From positions 1 through 64,000 of the forward strand of contig JACPYS010000050.1 in assembly GCA_016195915.1 (NCBI GenBank): a stretch of 64,000 bases of DNA, given 5' to 3'. A program made the translations under genes and the position numbers. Position 1 is the first letter of the stretch. Each line of letters begins with the position of its first letter. The notes beneath the pieces are model-generated. The model did not search any database. It was not told the DNA's origin and was given only the letters and a program-made list of their open reading frames with translations. Shown piece by piece: positions 17,061 to 25,265 of this stretch. The DNA is from Betaproteobacteria bacterium. GTDB lineage: Bacteria > Pseudomonadota > Gammaproteobacteria > Burkholderiales > SG8-39.

Positions 17061-17074
17061 GATTAGCAGCCCAA

Positions 17075-18649
17075 CTACTGCTTGAGACCGACTTCCTGAA
17101 AACCCCGCCAGTACCCCGGATACGGCCAGGGCGTGAACTCCACCTTGGTAGAGCGCCAGGCGAGCGTCACCATCGGCCGGTAGGTCGACAGGCCGCCCAG
17201 CACCTTCTCCTGCTTGTTGCGGGCGATCTTCCTGATGAGTTCCTCGCGCTTTGCGGGATCCATGGCCTTTTTGAGTTCCTCCACCATGGCGTCGGCTTCC
17301 GTGTCCTCCGTGAACGAATAGCTTCCCCAGCCTTTGCCGGGAACGAAGGAATGGAGGTGCCCGGCCCAGGGCGTTGCCGCGTCACCGGGCAGGTTGTGGC
17401 TCCACATCCAGCTGATCACGCCGTCCATTTCGGGCGGCGCGTTGCGGCCACGGCGGCCGATATTGATCCATGCGCCGTACTCGAGGCCCTGCAGCTTGCA
17501 GCGGATGCCGGACGCACCGAGATAAGCAAACATCGCCTCGCCCATTTCCTTGACGTTGGGTTCGCGCGGCGTGGTGAGGTTGTAGCAGGGCGTGTCGAAG
17601 CCGTTCGGGAATCCGGCCTGGCGCAGCAGTTCGCGCGCCTTTCTCGGATCGTAGGGGTAGGGCTTCAGGCCCGGGTCGTAGCCGACCTCGCCTGGCCCCA
17701 CCTCGACGTAACGCTGGCCTTGCCCGAACAGCACCGTCTTGATGATGGCGTCGACGTCGATCGCATGGGCCGCCGCCTGGCGCACGCGAACGTCGCGGAA
17801 CGGGGAATTGGGCTGATGGGTGTTGAAGTTGAGGAACAGGTTGTTCCCCGACACGACGCTTACCGTCTTGACGCCGGGGAGCTTCCTGAACTCCTCGATC
17901 ATCGACAGCGGCACCGCGTCGATCCAGTCGACCGCGCCCGTCTTGAACGGCGCCACGCGCGTCAGATCCTCGGGAATGATCTTGATGGTGAGGTTCTTCA
18001 CCGCGGGCCGGTATTGCTTGTTCCAGTAACCGTCGAAGGCTTCGAGCTTCAGTTCGTCTTTCACCACGCGCGAGACGAACTTCCACGGGCCCGTTCCTAC
18101 CGGTGCTTTGGCGAATCCGTCTTCGCCCACTTTTTCGTAATAGTTCTTCGGGATCGCCCAGAGCTGCAGGTTTCCCGCGACGTACGCACCGTCGCCTTCC
18201 TTGAAGTGCAGCCGGAAATGATGCTCGTCGACGATCTCGAATCGCTCGACCGAGGCCTGCAGGTGGGACCAGCGCGAAATCTTGGCATCGGCCAGCTTGC
18301 GCTGCGCGAATTCGAAATCGCGGCTCGTGAGCGCATCGCCGTTGTGGAACTTCACGCCCTTGCGGATGCGGACGTCGATGATCGGCTTGCCGCCGGCGTC
18401 CTTGACCTCCCAGCTCTCGGCGAGCCAGTTCACGGTCTTCTGAGACGCATCCGGCCGCACCAGCTGTTCGAACATCTGCCCCATGAAATAATGATCGACG
18501 CCCGCGGAGTACTTGACCGGATCCATCACGGTGGATTCGGCCGCGAACGCGGCGACCAGGGTGCCGGCCGCGGGTTTTTGCGCGAGCGCCGGAACGGCCG
18601 CGCAGGCTGCGAGGAGCGCAAGGCTCCGGACAATGAAATTGAGACGCAT
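17075..18649 (-). CDS. Peptide/nickel-type ABC transporter substrate-binding protein (SBP_bac_5, DppA-like)
   Basis: 524 residues. Signal peptide MRLNFIVRSLALLAACAAVP ending ALAQ, so periplasmic. Family marks: DHYFMGQMFEQLVRPDA near residue 55, LAESWEVKDAGG, VRIRKGVKFHNGDALTSRDF (the SBP_bac_5 signature), and KARELLRQAGFPNGFD near residue 350. It delivers the ligand to the DppBC-like permeases. Co-transcribed genes for a CoA-transferase and a biotin carboxylase suggest an organic acid or conjugate rather than a peptide; that is inference. The promoter should lie in 18650-18847, shared with the divergent gene at 18848. Its downstream neighbour was displaced by the cassette insert. Confidence 0.92.
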   Translation of the reverse strand: MRLNFIVRSLALLAACAAVPALAQKPAAGTLVAAFAAESTVMDPVKYSAGVDHYFMGQMFEQLVRPDASQKTVNWLAESWEVKDAGGKPIIDVRIRKGVKFHNGDALTSRDFEFAQRKLADAKISRWSHLQASVERFEIVDEHHFRLHFKEGDGAYVAGNLQLWAIPKNYYEKVGEDGFAKAPVGTGPWKFVSRVVKDELKLEAFDGYWNKQYRPAVKNLTIKIIPEDLTRVAPFKTGAVDWIDAVPLSMIEEFRKLPGVKTVSVVSGNNLFLNFNTHQPNSPFRDVRVRQAAAHAIDVDAIIKTVLFGQGQRYVEVGPGEVGYDPGLKPYPYDPRKARELLRQAGFPNGFDTPCYNLTTPREPNVKEMGEAMFAYLGASGIRCKLQGLEYGAWINIGRRGRNAPPEMDGVISWMWSHNLPGDAATPWAGHLHSFVPGKGWGSYSFTEDTEADAMVEELKKAMDPAKREELIRKIARNKQEKVLGGLSTYRPMVTLAWRSTKVEFTPWPYPGYWRGFQEVGLKQ

Positions 18650-18847
18650 GTAATTTCCCTCGCTCGTGTGGCCGTTCGATTCTGGGAGTGGTGGTGTTGA
18701 ATGTCAACGAGGGCTGCGAAAGAGATCAGGCTCATCGGCGAGGCGGATTTCTCCGTCCTGTTTGATGGCGATCAATAGGGCCCGTCGGCCACGTCCGATG
18801 ATCTCGGTGCGCCGCCCCGATCGTGGAGCGGAGGGAGTGACACGCCG

Positions 18848-20362
18848 ATGATGAACGCCGCACAGTATCGCGACAGTCTCGCGAAACGCAAGCCGATGAA
18901 AATCTGGCTCGACGGGCAGATGCTCGCGAAACCGCTCGACCATCCTTACGTCAAGACGTCGATGAACAGCGTCGCGCTGACCTATGAACTGGCGCAGGAC
19001 CCGCAGTTCAGGCAGGTCATGACCGCGACATCCGCCCTCACCGGCGAGACCATCAGCCGCTTCTGCCACCTGCATCAGAGTACGGACGACCTGATCAACA
19101 AGGTCCGCATGCAGCGCCTGCTCGGCCAGCGCTGCGGCACTTGTTTCCAGCGCTGCGTCGGACTGGATGCGTTGAACGCCGTGTTCGCGACCACCTTCGA
19201 GATGGACAGGAAACTCGGTACCGATTACCACCGGCGCTTCAGGAATTTCGCCGTTGCCATGGAGCGAAACGACTGGATCGTCGATGGCGCGATGACCGAC
19301 GTGAAGGGCGATCGCAGCAAGCGCCCGGGCGCGCAAAAGGACAAGGACATCTACCTGCGCGTCGTCGAGCGGCGCGCCGATGGCGTGATCATCCGCGGCG
19401 CCAAGGCGCACCAGACGGGCGCCATCAACTCCCATCAGGTTCTCGTCATGCCGACCTCGTCGCTCAGGGAAGACGAGAAGGATTACGCCATCACCTGCGC
19501 CCTGCCCTCCGACGCTGAAGGGATCACCTACATCTACGGCCGCCAGTCCTGCGACGAGCGCAAGCTCGGCGGCGATGAAGCCTCCGACATCGATTCGGGC
19601 AGTTCCTGCTACGGCGGCCAGGAAGCGCTGATGATCTTCGAACACGTGTTCGTGCCCGACGAGATGATCTTCATGAACGGCGAAACGGAGTTCGCGGGCA
19701 TGCTGGTCGATCTCTTCGCGAGCTATCACCGCCAGAGCTACGGCGGCTGCAAGGTCGGAAACGGCGACGTGGCGATCGGCGCCGCGGCCGCGATTGCGGA
19801 ATACAACGGGGTCGCGAAGGCATCGCATGTCAAGGACAAGATCGTAGAGATGAACCACCTCAACGAGACATTGTTCTCGTGCGGCATCGCATGTTCCGCC
19901 AATGGCACGAAACTGCCCGCGGGCAATTTTTTTGTCGATGCGCTCCTCGCCAACGTGTGCAAGCAGAACGTGACGCGTCTTCCTTACGAGATCGCCCGCA
20001 TCCTGCAGGACATCGCGGGCGGGCTCATGGTCACACTGCCTTCGGCCAGGGACTGGCTCAACCCGCAGACCGGCGAATTGCTCAAGAAGTACCTCGCCGG
20101 CGCCGACGGCATGAGCACCTACGAGCGCGTGCGCATGCTCCGGCTGATCGAGAACCTGACCATGGGACGCGGTGCGGTCGCCTACCTGAGCGAATCCATG
20201 CACGGCGCGGGTTCGCCGCAGGCGCAGCGCGTCCTCATCGGCCGCCTTGCCAAGGTCGAGGAAAAGAAAGTGTATGCACGCGCCCTCGCGTTCAACAACA
20301 ACCTCGAGAGCGTCGAAGCCGCGATCCGCGCGGTGCTGGAGAAGGTGCGCGCGGCCGGGTAG
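18848..20362 (+). CDS. 4-hydroxybutyryl-CoA dehydratase-like [4Fe-4S]/FAD enzyme (HpaB superfamily)
   Basis: 504 residues, ATG 18848 preceded by GGAGGGAG. The fold is that of the 4-hydroxyphenylacetate 3-monooxygenase superfamily, but the cluster ligands of 4-hydroxybutyryl-CoA dehydratase/vinylacetyl-CoA isomerase are present: Cys99 and Cys103 in CGTCFQRCVGLDALNA and His294-x6-Cys301 in SYHRQSYGGCKVG. In the clostridial enzyme the ligands are Cys99, Cys103, His292 and Cys299. FAD-contact region DIYLRVVERRADGVIIRGAK and MPTSSLREDEKDYAI also fit. The enzyme dehydrates gamma-hydroxyacyl-CoA by a ketyl radical mechanism; the true substrate here is unknown. It is divergent from the acid-transport/CoA-transferase operon, which may supply its substrate. 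Confidence 0.85.
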   Translation: MMNAAQYRDSLAKRKPMKIWLDGQMLAKPLDHPYVKTSMNSVALTYELAQDPQFRQVMTATSALTGETISRFCHLHQSTDDLINKVRMQRLLGQRCGTCFQRCVGLDALNAVFATTFEMDRKLGTDYHRRFRNFAVAMERNDWIVDGAMTDVKGDRSKRPGAQKDKDIYLRVVERRADGVIIRGAKAHQTGAINSHQVLVMPTSSLREDEKDYAITCALPSDAEGITYIYGRQSCDERKLGGDEASDIDSGSSCYGGQEALMIFEHVFVPDEMIFMNGETEFAGMLVDLFASYHRQSYGGCKVGNGDVAIGAAAAIAEYNGVAKASHVKDKIVEMNHLNETLFSCGIACSANGTKLPAGNFFVDALLANVCKQNVTRLPYEIARILQDIAGGLMVTLPSARDWLNPQTGELLKKYLAGADGMSTYERVRMLRLIENLTMGRGAVAYLSESMHGAGSPQAQRVLIGRLAKVEEKKVYARALAFNNNLESVEAAIRAVLEKVRAAG

Positions 20363-20452
20363 CGACCCGGCAGGCGCGAATCGCGCCGTTATTCGGCGTA
20401 CAATCTTTGCACCGAATATCTCAAGCCGCAGGTCGAGAAATCGAACCACACC

Positions 20453-20980
20453 ATGTCAGCCATTCTCGAAGTCATCGAGCAGCCGTTGAGCCGTGAGGCT
20501 CTGGCGCAACGCTTTCGCGACCTGTGCGAAGACCCGCGCTTTGCCAATTTGCCTGGAAAAATTGAACTGGATTCCTGGGGAAGAATCATCATGAGCCCGG
20601 CGAGCAATCAGCATGGACTACTGCAAGCCAGGCTCGTCGAATTACTGCGGCGATCTCTGGGGGGAGCCGCGTTCGTGGAAGCGTCCATCAGCACGAACCC
20701 GGATTTGCGCGTGGCCGACGTCGCCTGGGCCTCCGACGAGTTCATGCGAGCGCACGGGCGGGAATCACCGTTCATGGTCGCGCCTGAAATTTGCATCGAA
20801 GTGGCATCGCCATCCAACTCCGCGCGGGAGCTGCAGGAAAAGGTCGCCGCCTATCTGGAAGTCGGGGCAACGGAAGCATGGATCGTTTATCCACGGACCA
20901 AACGCATCGAGTTCTTCGGAGCGGCGGGTCCGCTGGCGCGCACGGCGTTCGCGTTGGATCTCGATCGGCTTTTCGATTGA
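20453..20980 (+). CDS. Uma2-family (DUF820) PD-(D/E)XK nuclease-like protein
   Basis: 175 residues starting MSAILEVIEQPLSREALAQR. It has the Uma2 layout: NLPGKIELDSWGRIIMSPAS, QHGLLQARLVELLRRSLGG, then the nuclease core with LRVADVAWAS (Asp), PEICIEVASPSNSARELQEK (Glu and the conserved SPSN), and YLEVGATEAWIVYPRTKRIE. All acidic core residues are present. Biological role of Uma2 proteins is unknown. It stands alone 90 bases after the dehydratase-like gene. Confidence 0.8.
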   Translation: MSAILEVIEQPLSREALAQRFRDLCEDPRFANLPGKIELDSWGRIIMSPASNQHGLLQARLVELLRRSLGGAAFVEASISTNPDLRVADVAWASDEFMRAHGRESPFMVAPEICIEVASPSNSARELQEKVAAYLEVGATEAWIVYPRTKRIEFFGAAGPLARTAFALDLDRLFD

Positions 20981-21056
20981 TCCGTTTCCGTCTTCGGTAC
21001 GCGCGGTTTTTTGTTCAAATCGCCTAGAATCCGCCTTTTTACCCCACGGAGAAACC

Positions 21057-21284
21057 ATGCCCATCTTCGAATACCAGTGCGCTTCCTGTAACAACGAATT
21101 CGAGACGCTGGTGCGCAGCTCGGGGCCGCAACCCGAATGTCCCGAGTGCAACAGCACCGATCTGCGCAAGAAGCTGTCGTCGTTTGCAGCCGTCACTGGC
21201 TCGGCGCAGTCGCAACAGTCGCTACCCGCGCCATGCGGATCTTGCGGACATCCCGACGGTCCCGGGGCCTGCGCGTTGAACTGA
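21057..21284 (+). CDS. FmdB-family zinc-ribbon regulatory protein
   Basis: 75 residues from ATG 21057, with GGAGAA seven bases upstream. MPIFEYQCASCNNEFETLVR is the standard FmdB beginning; the first zinc ribbon is CASC...CPEC and a third CxxC (CGSCGHPDGPGACALN) follows at the end. Members are small zinc-binding proteins of unclear, possibly regulatory, role. Larger open frames around it are spurious. Confidence 0.88.
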   Translation: MPIFEYQCASCNNEFETLVRSSGPQPECPECNSTDLRKKLSSFAAVTGSAQSQQSLPAPCGSCGHPDGPGACALN

Positions 21285-21298
21285 CGCCGGCCGCGCGC

Positions 21299-22522
21299 GT
21301 GCGCGCATTCACTGCGATACTGCGTTTCGCGCTTGCGTTCGGCGCGATGATGTTGCCGCTCGCTGCCTTCGCGCAGGGTGAACACCGGCCCGTCCCCGGG
21401 GCCTCTGCGCAAACTTGCCTCGTTCCAGGCGCGTGGCACCGCATCGGGGAGGGCGCACCGCGCCCGTTGTCGGGTGCCGAAGCGCTCGCGCTCGCATCGG
21501 ACCGCGACATCGTCCTGCTGGGCGAGAAGCACGACGAATACGACCACCACGCGTGGCAGCTGCAGACGCTTGCGGCCTTGTACGCGCTGCGTCCGCAGAT
21601 GGTGATCGGTTTCGAGGCGTTTCCGCGGCGCGCGCAGGCGGTGCTCGACCAGTGGGTCGCGGGCGAGCTGAGCGAAGCGCAGTTTCTCGCGCGCAGCGAG
21701 TGGGACAAGGTCTGGAGCCTGTCGTCGCGGCTCTACATGCCGCTGTTTCAATTCGCGCGCATCAACCGCATCCCGATGGTCGCGCTCAACGTCGACCGCG
21801 AACTGACGCAGCAGATCACGCAACAAGGCTGGGATGGCGTCCCGGCGGAGCGCAGGGAAGGCGTGTCGCGGCCCGCGCAGGCTTCGCAGGCCTACCGGGA
21901 CACGCTGTTCGAAATCTACAAGGAGCACCCGCGCGCCAAGGAAAAGACGGGCGAGGTCAGGCCGACCGATCCCGATTTTCTCCATTTCGTCGACTCGCAG
22001 ACGACCTGGGATCGGGCAATGGCCGAGGCGCTTGCGCGCCGCCTGCGCGTTGCGCCGGGAAACGTGCGGCCGGTCGCCATCGGCATCCTGGGCGCGGGCC
22101 ACGTCCGCAACGGCCATGGCGTGCCGTACCAGCTGCGCGACCTCGGGGTTTCCAGCATCGCGACGCTCGTGCCTGTGGAAGCGGCGGACGGCTGCAAGCT
22201 GCTCACGGCCGGATTCGCCGACGCGGTGTTCGCGCTACCCACGATGCCGCAGGAGGCGCCGCGCAAGCCGCGCCTGGGCATCAGCCTGCAGCGAACCGAC
22301 AAGGGGATCGAGGTCATCGAAGTCATCGACGGCAGCCTCGCCGAATCGACCGGAATACGCAAAGGCGACGCGATCGTGTCGGTCGCGGGTGCTGTCGTGA
22401 CGCAGATCGGTAGCGTAACGGCCGCGGTGCGTTCGCAACCGGCAGGAACCTGGTTGCCGATGACCGTTCGCCGCGAGGGGACGACGCACGAGCTGATGGT
22501 GAAGTTTCCGCCGCAATCGTGA
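21299..22522 (+). CDS. ChaN-like haem-binding-fold protein with C-terminal PDZ domain
   Basis: 407 residues if started at GTG 21299, which puts the secretion signal first (AILRFALAFGAMMLPLAAFA); an ATG at 21233 inside the preceding gene is the alternative. The ChaN/DUF399 (Tiki-like) domain spans about residues 60-290: DRDIVLLGEKHDEYDHHAWQ, MVIGFEAFPRRAQAVLDQW, GILGAGHVRNGHGVPYQL. A PDZ domain follows from about 320: LGISLQRTDKGIEVIEVIDG and IRKGDAIVSVAGAVV. ChaN binds haem and sits in the outer membrane in Campylobacter; relatives are proposed metalloproteases. It is coupled by GTGA overlap to a peptidase gene, so a joint proteolytic role is plausible. Confidence 0.85.
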   Translation: MRAFTAILRFALAFGAMMLPLAAFAQGEHRPVPGASAQTCLVPGAWHRIGEGAPRPLSGAEALALASDRDIVLLGEKHDEYDHHAWQLQTLAALYALRPQMVIGFEAFPRRAQAVLDQWVAGELSEAQFLARSEWDKVWSLSSRLYMPLFQFARINRIPMVALNVDRELTQQITQQGWDGVPAERREGVSRPAQASQAYRDTLFEIYKEHPRAKEKTGEVRPTDPDFLHFVDSQTTWDRAMAEALARRLRVAPGNVRPVAIGILGAGHVRNGHGVPYQLRDLGVSSIATLVPVEAADGCKLLTAGFADAVFALPTMPQEAPRKPRLGISLQRTDKGIEVIEVIDGSLAESTGIRKGDAIVSVAGAVVTQIGSVTAAVRSQPAGTWLPMTVRREGTTHELMVKFPPQS

Positions 22523-24558
22523 AACCGCTGTCGCGCCTCGCGTTCGTCTTCGCGATCGCGCTCCCCGCCTCGGGATTGCATGCGCAGATCCCGCGGCTCG
22601 AGCTGGAGCTGCGGCTCGAACCGGCCTCGCGTGTTTTCCAGGCGGTGGCGCAGTTCGAAATTTCCGATCGCGACGGTTTTCTGCTACACCGTTCGCTCGA
22701 GGTGCGGCGCGCCGCCATTGCAGGTGAAACCGTGGTGCCGCAGCGCGCCGGCCGGCATGGTGAGTCGGTCCTCTGGCGCGTCGGCGCCCCAAAGGGCGCG
22801 CGCGTGCGAATCGAGTACGGCGGCACGCTGCCTGAATTGGACCGCGCGCTCGACGCTCGCGGCGTGCTCGGCGCGAAACCGCCGATGGCTTCGGACGAGG
22901 GGAGCTATCTGCCCGCCTCGGGCGACTGGTATCCACGTTCCGCGACGCTGTTCACCTATCGCGTGAGCCTTTCGCTTCCGGCCAGCCAACGCGGATTGGT
23001 CGCGGGGCGCCTGGTGTCGGAGTCGCTGCCGCAGGGCAGCGCCGGGCGGTACGCGGCCGTGTTCGAGTTCGATCATCCTGCCGACGGAATCGATCTCCTG
23101 GCCGGGCCGTACGTGGTGCGCGAGCGGATGGTCGCACGTGAAGGCGCGGCGCCGTTGCGGCTGAGAACCTATTTCGCACCGGCCGTCGATGCACTTTCGG
23201 ACGCGTACCTCGAGGACAGCCGGCGCTACATCGAGCTCTACACGCAGCGCATCGGCGCCTATCCGCATACCGAATTTTCCGTCGTCTCGAGCCCGCTGCC
23301 GACGGGTTTCGGCATGCCGACCATGACCTACCTCGGAGAGTCGGTGCTCAAGCTTGCGTTCATCCGCGCGACCTCGCTCGGGCACGAGGTGCTTCATAAC
23401 TGGTGGGGCAACGGCGTGTTTGCCGAGCTCTCGCGCGGCAACTGGTCCGAGGGCCTGACGACGTTCATGGCCGACTACCACTACAAGGAACGGGAATCGG
23501 CCGACGCTGCGCGCGAAACGCGCCTCGCCTGGCTGCGCGATTTCGCTGCGCTGCCCCGCGACGCACACTCACCGCTCGCTTCCTTTCGCTCGCGCACGCA
23601 CGGCGCGGCGGCCGCGCTCGGCTACGGCAAGGCCGCGATGGTGTTCTTCATGCTGCGCGACCTGATTGGCGAACCGGCATTCGAGCGGGGCGCGCGCCTC
23701 CTCTGGGAATCACGGCAGTTCCGGTTCGCCTCCTGGGACGATCTGCGCTCTGCCTTCGAGCAGGCATCGGGGCGTTCGCTGCAACCTTTCTTTGCGCAGT
23801 GGATCGAACGCGCGGGAGGGCCGCGGCTGCGAGTTGTGAAGGCCGAACTGCGCGATGGAAAGCATCTCGAACTCGACATTGAACAGTCCGCGCCGGCCTA
23901 CGCCTTGTGCGTCCCGATCGAAATCGTCGCCCCCGATCGTTCCGAGACCCGGTGGGTCGACATCCAGGGCGAGCGAACCGCCGTGACGCTCGATCTCGCG
24001 TGGCAGCCGCAGGGCGTGCGTCTCGATCCCGAACTTCGGTTGTGGCGTGTGCTCGATGCCGAACAGCTTCCGCCCATCCTGCGGCGCTGGATTCTCGCGC
24101 GTTCTCCGCGCCTGGTGCTCGCATCGGAGGCGGCGGACGTTCGCGTTGCGGCCGCGTCGCTGGCCAAGGGCTTTTTCGAACGCGCACCGCAGGTGCTCGA
24201 AGCGGCTGGTCTGGCGGAAGGATCGGAACCCGCGCTGCTCGTGGGCCGGCATGCCGAGATCGACGCAGCGCTCGCGCGCCTCGGCTTGCCGCCTCGCCCC
24301 GCGCGCCTGGCAGGCCGTGGCACCGCCCAGGTGTGGACCGTGTGGACGGCGCACGACCGGGAAAACGACCGCGTTCCGCTCGCCGTGGTTTCGGCGCGCG
24401 ACGCCGAAGCGCTGCGCCAGATCGCGCGCGCGCTGCCGCACTATGGCGCCCGGAGCTATCTGGCGTTCGAGGGCGCGCGCGCGATCGAAACCGGAGTGTG
24501 GTCCGCGCCCGGGCGGCTGATTCAGGTCACAGCCCGACCGGGCGCGATTTCCCGGTGA
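22519..24558 (+). CDS. Exported M1-type metallopeptidase (gluzincin)
   Basis: 679 residues. GTG start overlaps the ChaN gene stop (GTGA). Signal peptide RLAFVFAIALPASGLHAQ. Zinc motif His289-Glu-x-x-His293 in GHEVLHNWWGNG, with the third ligand Glu311 in NWSEGLTTFMADY, seventeen residues later (eighteen is usual in M1). An upstream GFGMPTMTYLG takes the place of the GAMEN exopeptidase motif, so this may not be a classic aminopeptidase. The C-terminal third, from about residue 520, is poorly conserved. Probable function: periplasmic peptide hydrolysis together with the ChaN-PDZ protein. Confidence 0.85.
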   Translation: MKPLSRLAFVFAIALPASGLHAQIPRLELELRLEPASRVFQAVAQFEISDRDGFLLHRSLEVRRAAIAGETVVPQRAGRHGESVLWRVGAPKGARVRIEYGGTLPELDRALDARGVLGAKPPMASDEGSYLPASGDWYPRSATLFTYRVSLSLPASQRGLVAGRLVSESLPQGSAGRYAAVFEFDHPADGIDLLAGPYVVRERMVAREGAAPLRLRTYFAPAVDALSDAYLEDSRRYIELYTQRIGAYPHTEFSVVSSPLPTGFGMPTMTYLGESVLKLAFIRATSLGHEVLHNWWGNGVFAELSRGNWSEGLTTFMADYHYKERESADAARETRLAWLRDFAALPRDAHSPLASFRSRTHGAAAALGYGKAAMVFFMLRDLIGEPAFERGARLLWESRQFRFASWDDLRSAFEQASGRSLQPFFAQWIERAGGPRLRVVKAELRDGKHLELDIEQSAPAYALCVPIEIVAPDRSETRWVDIQGERTAVTLDLAWQPQGVRLDPELRLWRVLDAEQLPPILRRWILARSPRLVLASEAADVRVAAASLAKGFFERAPQVLEAAGLAEGSEPALLVGRHAEIDAALARLGLPPRPARLAGRGTAQVWTVWTAHDRENDRVPLAVVSARDAEALRQIARALPHYGARSYLAFEGARAIETGVWSAPGRLIQVTARPGAISR

Positions 24559-24581
24559 AATGGCGCGGCCCTTGGTATCAT

Positions 24582-24599
24582 AATGAACGATCGTTCATT
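24582..24599. promoter_or_regulatory. Perfect 18-bp palindrome, probable operator of the corrinoid operon
   Basis: AATGAACGATCGTTCATT reads the same on both strands. It lies 15-32 bases before the ATG of the corrinoid protein gene, in the only gap of this operon, and overlaps a possible -10 box (CATAAT at 24579-24584). TetR-family repressors commonly bind palindromes with GAAC...GTTC arms of this size, so a TetR-type regulator is the first guess; no regulator gene is adjacent. Confidence 0.7.
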
Positions 24600-24613
24600 T
24601 CTTGAGGTAGCCC

Positions 24614-25261
24614 ATGAGCCAGGATGACGAAAAGCGGCTGGTCGATATGATGGCCGACATGAACGAGGAGGAGGCGCTGGCGCTGGCGCGCGCGATGCTC
24701 GAGCGCGGGTTCAGTCCCTTGCGCGTGCTCGAACTGTGCCGCGAAGCGATGGACCTCGTGGGCAAGCGCTTCGAAAAGGGCGAGTATTTTCTACCCGAGC
24801 TGATCCTCGCCGGCGAGATGCTCGAGCAGGTCGGCGCGATGGCCAAGCCGCTGATCAGGACGGCGCCCGGCGCCGCCCCGCAGACGCTCGGCCGCGTGCT
24901 GATCGGCACCGTGCACGGAGACCTGCACGACATCGGCAAGAACATCGTCACCTTCATGCTCGACATCAATTCCTTCGAGGTGAAGGACATCGGCATCGAC
25001 GTGCCGGTGGAGAAGTTCATCGAGGTGATCCGCGAATTCAAACCGCAGGTGCTGGGCCTGAGCGGGTTTCTCACGCTGGCATTCGAATCGATGAAGGAAA
25101 CCATTGCCGCAATCGAGGCCGCCGGGCTGCGCGGCGATATGAAGATCATGATCGGCGGCGGTCAGGTGGACGAACGGGTGCGCGCCTACACCGGGGCCGA
25201 CGCCTTCGGCAACAACGCGATGGCGGCGGTTGCGCTGTGCCGCAACTGGACCGGAGGCTGA
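24614..25261 (+). CDS. Corrinoid (B12-binding) methyl-carrier protein
   Basis: 215 residues. Residues 1-90 form the four-helix cap of methyl-carrying corrinoid proteins (MNEEEALALARAMLERGFSP, GEYFLPELILAGEMLEQV). Residues 95-215 are the Rossmann B12 domain with the lower-ligand motif Asp103-x-His105-x-x-Gly108 in HGDLHDIGKNIV, then GLSGFLTLAFESMKETI and MIGGGQVDE. It shuttles a methyl group between a substrate:corrinoid methyltransferase and a second methyltransferase. First gene of a five-gene operon. Most similar in build to MtaC/MtbC/O-demethylase component C proteins. Confidence 0.92.
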   Translation: MSQDDEKRLVDMMADMNEEEALALARAMLERGFSPLRVLELCREAMDLVGKRFEKGEYFLPELILAGEMLEQVGAMAKPLIRTAPGAAPQTLGRVLIGTVHGDLHDIGKNIVTFMLDINSFEVKDIGIDVPVEKFIEVIREFKPQVLGLSGFLTLAFESMKETIAAIEAAGLRGDMKIMIGGGQVDERVRAYTGADAFGNNAMAAVALCRNWTGG

Positions 25262-25265
25262 CGTC

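Larger units (their letters stand above)
16350..17074 (-). mobile_element. Putative integron gene cassette inserted in the ABC transporter operon
   Basis: The insert starts on the minus strand after the G of the binding-protein stop codon TAG: core GTTGGGC at 17075-17069 matches GTTRRRY exactly. It carries two co-oriented ORFs (116 and 80 residues) and ends in an attC-like hairpin whose last core is GTTAGCG. Removing the TT...G unit restores TAG-TTAGCGCCTG-ATG, i.e. a ten-base gap between binding-protein stop and permease start, as expected for an uninterrupted operon. Base composition is lower in GC than the flanks. No integrase gene is in the window, so insertion would have been at a secondary GTT site by an integrase elsewhere. 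Confidence 0.65.

Noticed and set aside
18704-20449. 581-codon open frame on the minus strand opposite to the dehydratase-like gene
   Set aside because: It mirrors a gene with clear cluster ligands; such antisense frames are frequent at high GC. The translation is Arg/Asp/Ala-rich without any family resemblance.
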